Notes under the pieces: model-generated
Databases searched by the model: none
What the model was told of the DNA's origin: nothing
Seen by the model: the letters and a program-made list of their open reading frames with translations, nothing else
Made by a program: the position numbers and the translations under genes
In this document: positions 56,190 to 64,000 of the stretch, piece by piece
How positions within the stretch are numbered: position 1 is the stretch's first letter
Layout: the number at the start of each line of letters is the position of its first letter
Assembly (NCBI GenBank): GCA_030068075.1
Contig: CM057839.1
Span: 56,200,960 to 56,264,959 of the forward strand
DNA: 64,000 nucleotides
Reading direction: 5' to 3'
DNA from: Paguma larvata
Taxonomy: Eukaryota > Chordata > Mammalia > Carnivora > Viverridae

Positions 56190-59100
56190 TTCATCTGTTT
56201 AATTTCTCATATTCCATATATGACAGAAATCAAATGGTATTTGTCTAATTTTTTTTAGCATAATACACTCTAGCTCCATCCATGTCATTGCAAATTGCAA
56301 GATTTCATTCTTTTTGATGGCTGGGTAATATTCAATTGTATATACATATACCACTTCTTTATCCATTCATCAGTCGATGGACATTTGGGCTCTTTCCATA
56401 GTTTGGCTATTGTTCATAGTGCTGCTATAAAATTCCGGTGTATGTACCCCTTTTAATCTGTATTTTTGTACCCTTTGGGTAAATACCTAGTAGTTTCTGG
56501 TTCTTAGAGTAGTTCTATTTTTATTTTGAAGAACCTCCATACTGTTTTCCAGAATGGCTGTGCTAGTTTGCATTCCCACCAAGAAGACAAGAGGGATTCT
56601 CTTTCTCTTCATCCTTACCAACACCTGTTGTTTCTTCTGTTCTTAACTTTAGCCATTCTTACAGGTATGAGGTAGTGTCTCATCGTGGTTTTGATTTCTA
56701 TTTCTCTGGACCTGAGTGATATTGAGCATTTTTTCATGTGTCCATTAGCCATCTGTATGTCTTCTTTGGGAAAATGTCTATTCATATCTTCTGCCCATTT
56801 CTTAACTTGATTATTTGGTTTTTTTGGGTGTTGAGTTTGATAAGTTCTTTATAGCTTTTGGATACTAACCCTTTATCAGATACGTCATTCACAAATGTCT
56901 TCTCCTACTCCAAAGGCTACCTTTTAGTTTTGTTGCTTGTTTTCTTCACTATGCAGAAGGTTTGTATCTTGACAAAGTTCTAATAGTTCATTTTTGCTTT
57001 TGTTTCCTTGCCTCTGGAGATGTGTCAAGTACAAAGTTGCTCTAAGGTCAAAGAGGTTGCTCCCTGTGTTTTCCTCTAGGATTTTGAGGATTTCCTATCT
57101 CACAGTTAGGTCTTTCATCCATTTTGAATTTATTTTTGTGTATGATATGAGAAAGTGGTCCAGTTTCATTCTTCTGCGAGTTGCTGTCCAGTTTACTCAA
57201 CACCAATTGTTGAAGAGTCTTTTTCCACCGGATGTGCTTTCCTGATTTGTCAAAGATTAGTTGACCATTTAGTTGTGGGTCCATTTCTAGGTTTCCTGTT
57301 CTATTCCACTGATCTGTGTGTCTCTTTATGTGCCAGTACCATACTGTCTTGATGATTACTGGCTTGTAATATAGCTTAAAGTCTGGAATCATGATGCCAG
57401 CTTTGCTTTCCTTTTTCAGGATTATTTTGGCTATTTGGGGTTTTATGTGCTTTCATAGAAATGTTAGGATTATTTGGCTAGCTCTGTGAAAAATGGTGGT
57501 GGTATTTTGAAAGGGATGGCATTAAATGTGTAGACTACTTTGGGTAGTGTAGATATTTTAACATTATTCGTTCTTCCAATCCATGAGCATTGTGTTTCCA
57601 TTTTCCATTTCTTTGTGTCCTCTTCAATTTCTTTCACAAGTGTTCTATAGTTTTCAGACTACATATCTTTTATTCTTGGTTAGTTATATTCCTATGTATC
57701 CTAACTGAGGCTAGGACTTCCAATACTATATTAAATAACAATGGTGAGCAGGTGCCTGGCTGGTTCAGTTAGTTGAGCAGCCCGACTTCAGCTCAGGTTA
57801 TGATCTCATAGTCTGTGGGTTCGACCCCCTTGTCGGACCCTGTGCTGACAGCTCAGAGCCTGAGCCTGCTTCAGATTCTGTGTCTCCCTCTCTCTCTGCC
57901 CCTCCCCCCCATCTCTCTCTCTCTAAAATAAACATAAACTTTTTTTAAATAAATAACAATGGTGAAGGTGGACATCCCTGTCTTGTTCATGACCATAGAG
58001 AAAAAGCTCTCAGTTTTTTCTGATTAAGGATATTAGCTATGGGTCTTTTGTATATGGCCTTTATGAAGTGGAGGTATGTTCCATCTATCCCTACTTTGTT
58101 GAGGGCTTTTATCAATAATGAATGCTGTATTTTGTCAAATGCTTTCTCTTCATCTTTTGAGAGAATAATATGGTTCTTATCCTTTCTTTTATTAACATGG
58201 TGTATCATATTAATCTGTAAATATTGAACCACGCTTGCAGCCCAGGAATAAATCCCACTTGATCATGGTGATTAATTCTTTTAATGTACTTTGGATTTGA
58301 TTTGCTAGTATCTTGTTTAGAATTTTTGCATCCGTGTTCACCAGGGATATTGGCCTAAAATTCTCTTCTTTAGTGGGGTCTTTGCCTGGTTTTGGAATCA
58401 AGGAAATGCCAGCCTTGTAGAAGGAGTTTGGAAGTTTTCCTTCCATTTCCTCTTTTTGGAATTGTTTGAGAAGAATAGGTATTAACTCTTCTTTAAATGT
58501 CTGGTAGAATTCCCTTGGAGAGCCACCTGGCCCGGATTTTTGTTTGTTGGAAGTTTTTTGATTACCAATTCAATTTCTTTGTGGTAATGGGTCTGTTCAA
58601 ATCTTCTGTTTCTTCATGTTTCAGTTTTGGTAGTATGTTTCTAGGAATTTGTCTATTTCTTCCATATTGCCCAGTTTGTTGGCATATAATTTTTCATACT
58701 ATTCTCTTATAATTGTATGTATTTCTGTGGTGCTGGTTGTAATCTCTCCTTTTTCATTTGTAATTTTATTTATTTGGATCCTTTCTCTTTTCTTTTTGAT
58801 AAGCTTGACTAGAGGGTTATCAATTTTATTAATTATTTCAAAGAACCAGTTCTTAGTTTTACTGTTCTGTTCTACTTCTTTTGTTGTTTCTATATTGTCT
58901 ATTTCTGCTCTAATCTTTATATTTCCCTTCTTCTGCTGGCACTAGGGTTTATTTGTTGTTCATTTTCTATTTCCTTTAGGTGTAAGGTTGGGTTGTATAT
59001 TTGAGACTTTTCTTTCTGAGGTAGGCCTATATTGCAATATACTTCCCTCTTAGGACTGTCTTTGCTGTATCCAAAGATTTTGGACTGTCATGTTTTCATT

Positions 59101-59930
59101 TTCGCTTGTTTCCATGTAATTTTTTATTTCCTCTTTAATTTTCTGGTCAATCTATCCATTCTTTAGTAGTATGTTCTTTTACCTCCACATATTTCTGGTG
59201 TTTCCAAATTTTCTCCAGTGGTTATTTCAAGTTTCCTAGCAGTGTGGTCTGAAAGTATGCACAGTAAGATCTCAAACTTTCTGTACTGGTTGAGGATTTA
59301 TTTGTGACCCAGTATGTGATCTATTCTGGAGAATATTCCGCGTGCACTAGAAAAGAATGTGAGTTCTACTGCTTTAGGATGAAATGTTCTGAATATGTCT
59401 GTTAAGTCCATCTAGTCCAGTGTGTCACTCAAAGCTATTTTTCCTTGTTGTTTTCTGGTTAGATATCTGTCCATTGCTGTAAGTGGGATGTTAAAGTCTC
59501 TTAGTATTTTTGTATTATTATCAATGAGTTTCTTTATATTTGTTATTGATTTATATATTTGGGTACTCTCAGATATATAAATTTATATATTTGGGGCATA
59601 AATATTTACAATTGTTAGATCTTCTTGATAGACCCCTTAATTATGCCCTTCCTCATCTCTTGTGACAGTCTTTGGTTTAAAATATAGTTCATCTGATCTA
59701 CGTATGGCTATTCTAGCTTTCTTTTGATGCCCATTAACATGATAGATGTTTCTCCATCCCCTTTCAATCTGCTGATGTCTTTACATTTAAAATGAGTCTC
59801 TTGTAAGCAGCATGTAGATGATCTTGTTGTTATTTTTTATTCTGACACCCTATATCTTTTAATTGGAGCATTTAGCCTATTTACATTTCGAATGATTATT
59901 GAAAGGTACTAATTTAGTGCCTTTGTGTTA
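56190..59930 (-). pseudogene. LINE-1 ORF2 remnant lacking the reverse transcriptase ADD motif
   Basis: Domains in order on the minus strand: endonuclease start (59780-59890 region), reverse transcriptase fingers/palm (58210-58446 frame with [10 protein letters not shown] and RPISL), then a jump. Text goes from 'aggctaggacttccaatact' to 'agttatattcctatgtatcc' within 30 bases, so about 240 bases that carry the (F/Y)ADD catalytic segment are absent (junction about 57695-57710). A SINE interrupts at 57748. The C-terminal frame at 57048-57392 remains partly open. Confidence 0.75.
57748..57950 (+). mobile_element. CanSINE with perfect 15-bp target-site duplication
   Basis: Begins near 'gcaggtgcctggctggttca', has 'gtgggttcgaccccc' as B box, 'gctgacagctcagagcctga', CT-rich DNA and an A/T tail. 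Target duplication AAATAACAATGGTGA is identical at 57733-57747 and 57951-57965. Opposite in orientation to the LINE-1 it interrupts. Confidence 0.93.
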
Positions 59931-59999
59931 CCTTTAAAGTTGGAATTTCTGGTGATGTTTTCTGTTCCTTTCTAGTGTTTGTTGCTTTGGTCTTTTTTC

Positions 60000-60900
60000 C
60001 CCAAAGAGTTGCCTTTAATATTGTTGCAGGACTGATTTAGTGGTCACAAACTCCTTTAGTTTCTGTTTGTCTGGGAAACTCTTTATCTCTCCTTCTCATC
60101 TAATGACAGACTTGCTGGATAAAGTATTCTTGGCTGCATATTTTTCCCATTCGGCATACTAAATATATCCTGCCATTCCCTTCTAGCCTGCCAAGTTTCT
60201 GTGGAGAGATCTGCTGCAAAACTGATTTTTCTCCCCCTGTAGGGTAAGGAGTTCTTTCCCTTACTGCTTTCAGGATTCTTTCCTTATCTGTGTATTTTGT
60301 GAATTTGACTAGATGTCTTGGCAATGGCCAGCTTTTGTTGAATTTAGTGCCAGTTCTCTGTGCTTCTTGGATTTTGATATCTGTGTCCTTTCCCAGATAG
60401 GGAAATTTTCAGCCATAATTTGCTCAAATAAACCTTAAACCTTTTGCCTTTTTTTCTATCTCTTCATCGTCTGGAACTCCTATGATACAAATGTAATTAC
60501 ATTTTAAGAAGTAACTGAGTTCCCTAAGTCTACCTTGTGATCCAATAGCTTTCTTTCTCTCTTCTTTTCAGCTTCATTATTTTACATAATATTATCTCCT
60601 ATATCACAGATTCTGTATCTTCTGCATCATGCATCCTCATTGTCATGGTATCCATTGAAGTTTGAATCTCGATTATGGCATTTTTAATTTTGGCCTAATG
60701 AAATTTTAGTTCTTTTATCTCTACAGTAAGGGATTCTCTGGTGTCACCTATGCTTTTTCAAGCCCAACTAGTATCCTTAGAATCGTTGTTTTAAATCCTA
60801 GTTCAGACATCTTACTTATATCTGTGTTGATTAAATCCCAGCCCATTAATTTTACTTCCTGTTCTTCTTTTGGGAGTGAATTCCTCTGTCTTATCATTTT
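60000..60900 (-). pseudogene. LINE-1 ORF1 remnant
   Basis: The open piece at 60100-60324 encodes the RNA-binding C-terminal region (PRHLVKFTKYTDKERILKA). The upstream coiled-coil part lies around 60450-60850 with broken frames. Intact ORF1p is about 340 residues and coats LINE-1 RNA. Confidence 0.7.
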
Positions 60901-60949
60901 ATTCCAGAAAAAAAAATAAGAAAAGAGGAAAAAAAGAAATAAAAAGCTA

Positions 60950-61003
60950 GATCCTAGGTGTGTTTTTGTCTGCTTGTTAAAAGAAACTAGGTCCAAAAAT
61001 AAC

Positions 61004-61045
<42 letters not shown>

Positions 61046-62311
61046 TGTGTGTGTATTTAAAAAGAAAAATGTAAAAATTTTAAAGTTTTAATTTAAAACA
61101 TAAAAATAAAAAGGAAGTTCCTATTTCCTCTAGAGCTGAGGCTTTGTAGCACTCTGATTATTAGACTCAGTGCCTGTGAGGAGTTTGTGCTCCTCTTCTG
61201 TAGGAGAGGCCTGATGGGCTGATTCTAAGGGGGGACTTGCCCTGGCGCAGGGGAGCGGGGCTTGGTGTAAGTAACTCTGGCTTCCACTTGGTGGCACTGC
61301 TTCTCTCATTGAAGTCGGTGCTGAGGATGGGGGAAAATGGCTTCACCCTGCTCTCTAATCGCCAGAACATGTAGTTCACACCCACCAGCTTCAGGAAGCC
61401 CCCAAAGAAGAGCAAACCACACCCTTCCCCCCGACTCTGCCCCAGTCTCCATCTGATCCCTTTCCCCCTTCCTATGTCTGAGCTATCTGCATACCAGGCG
61501 GCACAGCACTCCTGTGACTTATCTCAGGCACACGTCTGGGTTCCAAAACTTCAAATTGTATAGATGATTATTCCCTGGGGGAGGGTGTCACCGCCCTGCA
61601 GCAACACGCAGGTTTGACCCAAAAATTGGCCGCATGACCATGGAGCAGCTTGGACTTTATGGCAAAGCATAGCAGAAAGCCAGCACCAAGACCCACTGAC
61701 TTCAGCTAGCACCCCCATTCCTATGCTAGCAAAGAGGTAGCTCAATGGTGTCTGCTAGGTCCCTTGCCCCAGAGAGGTTGCACCCCCTCTCCCAAAAAGC
61801 ACTCCAAGCAGGGGAACTGCCTTTCCCTCTTCAACCCAGGGGATCTTCAGACCTTCCCACCAGCTCCCTCGTCTCCACCCTCCTTCTCTACCAGAGCATC
61901 ACTAAAACCACCAGGTGCTACGCTGGTGATGTCACAGACCTCCGAAACCTCAGACTCTGCACTCTGTTTATAAAAACTTGTAGCAGTCCTCCCCTCTCCT
62001 TTCCTCAATGTTTTTGGGAAAGAGTTTTTCTTGTGCAATTCCCCACGTGCACTTCTCTCTTACTCTCTCCACAATCAGGGCTTTCCCCCCAACTCCTTGC
62101 AGCACCCACACTTCTTTTGTCCTCCAAATGAAATCTCCACAGTTCCTACTTTTCACAATGTGGCAGCTTTTTCACCTCTAGTTGTGCATTTTTGATCACT
62201 CAGTCCTCAGATTAATTTCTTGGGTATCCAAAATGATTTTATATTTATCTGTGTTTGGGGGATGAGGCAAACCTAGGGTCTCCCTACTCCTGTACCATCT
62301 TAACTCTTCCC
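60950..62311 (-). promoter_or_regulatory. LINE-1 5' UTR
   Basis: A GC-richer block ending on the right with 'gtaccatcttaactcttccc', the reverse of a carnivore LINE-1 start with a GTTAAGATGGT word. It contains a GT microsatellite at 61003-61048 next to the ORF1 side. The 128-codon plus-strand frame at 61745-62131 and the other frames at 61167-62156 come from its base composition and are not genes. Confidence 0.65.
61003..61048. repeat. (GT)n microsatellite
   Basis: About 20 GT units with one TC interruption, inside the LINE-1 5' UTR. Confidence 0.95.
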
Positions 62312-63479
62312 CTTCTCCATTTCTGATCTCATTTATTTCAGTCCTCTCTTTTTGACTAATCTGGATAAAGATTTATCAGATTTTTGATATTTTCAAGGAA
62401 TCACCTCCTGGTTTCATTGATCTGTTTTATTGTTTTGTTTTTTAGTCTCTATTTAATTTATTTCTGCTCTAATCTTTATAATTTCCTTCCTTCTATTGGC
62501 TTCAGGCTTTACTATTTTTCATAGTTCTTTTAGGAGTAAGGTTTGGTTATTTATTTGAGGTTTTCTTATTTCTTCAAGTAGGCCTGTGTTACTGTAAATT
62601 TACATCTTAGAATAGTTTTTGGTAGACCCCAAAGATTTTGGACTGTTGTGTTTTCATTTTCATCTGTCTCTATGTATTTTTTATTTCCTCTTTGATTTCT
62701 TGGTTGATTCATTCATTGTTTAGTAGCATATTATTTAGCCACCAAGTATTTGTGTTTTTTCTAGATTTTTTTTCTTGTGGCTGATTTCTAGTTTAATACC
62801 ACTGTGATCAGAAAAGATGAATGATAGAATTTTAACTATTTGAATTTATTAACACTTGTTTTGTGGCCTAATATGCAATCTATCCTGGAGAATGTTCCAT
62901 TCTCATTTGAAAAGAATGTATTCAACTGTTTGGGGATGGAATGTTCTGGATATATGTTATTTCCATCTGGTCTAATCTCACATTCAAGGCAACTGTTTTC
63001 TTGTTGATTTTCTGTCTGAATGATCTGTCTGTTGATGTAGTTAAAGTTTCCTACTATTATTGATTGCCGTCAACTTTTTCCTTTATGTCTGTTAATATTT
63101 CCCTTATGTATTTAGGTGCTCTTGTGATTGGTGCATGTATATTTACAATTGTTATGTCAACTTTTGGATTTTTCCCTTCATTACATAGTGTCCCACTTTG
63201 TCTCTTATTACAGACTTTGTCTTAATGTCTATTTTGTATGATATAAATATTGCTATACCAGATTTCTTTTTGCTTCCATTTGCACAGTAAATGTTTTTTT
63301 ATCTCTTCACTTTCAATCTACATGTGCTTTAGGTCTGAAGTGAATCTCTTGTAGGCAGCATACAAATGGTTCTTACTTTTTGATCCAGTTATCCTGTGTC
63401 TTTTATTATTTGTGTACTTTGTACGTATAAAATCATATAATAAGTCATCTTCTTTATCTGACTTCTTCACTCAACATTA

Positions 63480-63945
63480 TGTTTTGTGTGGGTTTTTTAC
63501 TAAAGTATAGCTGACACACAATGTTACACTTATTTCGAGTGTACAACATAGTGATTCAACAAGTGTATACCTCATGCTATGGTGACAACAAGTGTAGCTA
63601 CCATCTGTCACCATAAAATGCTATTACATACCACTGACCATACTCCCTATGCTGTACCTTTTATTTCCATGGCTTTTTCATGCCATAACTAGAAGACTGT
63701 ACCTCCCACTTCTCTTCACCAGTTTGCCCATTCTGCCGAACCTCTTCCTTCTGGCAATAATCAGTTTGTTCTCTGTCTTTATGAGTCTGTTTTTTATTTT
63801 GTTTGGTTGGTTTGGTTTGATTTTTAACTTCCACATATAAGTGAAATCATATGGTATTTGTCTTTCTCTAACGTATTTCACTTAGCATAGTCTAGGTCTA
63901 TCCATGTTATCACTAATGGCAAAATCTTATTCATTTTTATGAGCA
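63480..63945 (-). mobile_element. LINE-1 3' end, 5'-truncated
   Basis: Reversed 3' UTR and C-terminal words: 'actaaagtatagctgacaca', 'cgagtgtacaacatagtgat', 'aataatcagtttgttctctg', 'ccacatataagtgaaatcat' and 'tccatgttatcactaatggc'. It abuts the 5' side of the older LINE-1. Confidence 0.7.
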
Positions 63946-64000
63946 GTTTTGATAAAATTATGGAGAATAGAAGTCTGAGAAATGGTTGGAAGGTGTGAAA
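63946..64000. other. Unassigned end of window
   Basis: 55 bases past the last LINE-1 words; nothing recognised. Confidence 0.6.

Larger units (their letters stand above)
55936..62311 (-). mobile_element. Full-length-sized LINE-1 (about 6.2 kb without its SINE)
   Basis: From right to left: 5' UTR (about 60950-62311), ORF1 (about 60000-60900), ORF2 (about 56190-59930), then a 3' UTR to a T-rich tail at 55936-55945. Flank words TTCTCCACCACTTC and TTCTCCATTTCTG suggest a diverged target duplication. Diagnostic protein pieces are ORF1 at 60100-60324 (KFTKYTDKERILKAVRER) and ORF2 at 58210-58446 ([10 protein letters not shown]...NFRPISL). Both genes have stops and frameshifts, and the reverse transcriptase active site is deleted. 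Confidence 0.88.
55556..63475 (-). mobile_element. Older LINE-1 host, split by a full-length-sized LINE-1
   Basis: The left part (55556-55935) is reverse transcriptase text reversed ('ttggtatcaaggtaatgcta', 'attcacctgtgaagtcatct'). The right part (62312-63475) continues with 'ttctgatctcatttatttca', 'caaggaatcacctcctggtt', 'gatcagaaaagatgaatgat' and endonuclease-side words. The two parts join in consensus order with the inserted element removed. No long open frame. Confidence 0.75.

Noticed and set aside
61745..62131. 128-codon open frame in GC-richer DNA
   Set aside because: It lies antisense in a LINE-1 5' UTR and has no domain.

Overview
This window looks like ordinary intergenic or deep-intronic DNA from a carnivore, most likely a cat (Felidae). 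The main evidence is many tRNA-Lys-derived CanSINE copies of the feliform type: the head reads GGGGCGCCTGGGTGGCTC, a middle block reads GCTCAGAGCCTGGAGCCTGC, and a CT-rich stretch leads to AATAAATAAACATT plus an A tail. Two LINE-1 3' ends are of the carnivore type. I found no protein-coding gene, no host exon I can support, no tRNA, rRNA or snRNA gene, no CRISPR array and no operon. The longest open frame is 156 codons and lies inside a dead LINE-1 ORF2.

Layout. 1-10.5 kb is mostly unassigned single-copy-looking DNA with ancient repeat fragments (LINE-1, MIR, hAT-like, MaLR-like), an AC microsatellite and two CanSINEs. 10.6-13.0 kb is an old minus-strand LINE-1 broken up by three SINEs, two of them nested. 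14.5 kb has a well-preserved SINE with a 17-bp target-site duplication. 15.8-20.5 kb is L2, MaLR-like, LTR-like and MIR remnants. 21.1-27.75 kb is a nearly full-length but badly decayed plus-strand LINE-1. 28.04-28.74 kb is a solo LTR of an endogenous retrovirus on the minus strand. 29-42.7 kb is a mix of unassigned DNA, L2, MIR, four SINEs and old LINE-1 pieces, and includes an unexplained pair of diverged direct repeats. 42.8-47.1 kb is an old plus-strand LINE-1 into which a younger LINE-1 3' end plus a SINE inserted. 47.3-54.8 kb is L2-rich and holds a long repeat-poor block near 52.5-53.6 kb. 54.8-63.95 kb is almost entirely minus-strand LINE-1, with a full-length-sized element (55.94-62.31 kb) inserted into an older LINE-1 and itself carrying a SINE.

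Nothing here works together as a pathway. The biology visible is retrotransposition history: nested insertions, target-site duplications, microsatellites grown from A tails, and dead reverse transcriptase genes. The best items for a second look are the nested insertions with readable target-site duplications, a 44-bp micro-insertion at 6.4 kb, the diverged direct duplication at 31.9 and 33.4 kb, and two repeat-poor blocks that could be conserved non-coding elements. I do not see an undescribed system. Repeat family names come from recognising consensus phrases by eye; edges of old repeats are approximate to tens of bases.
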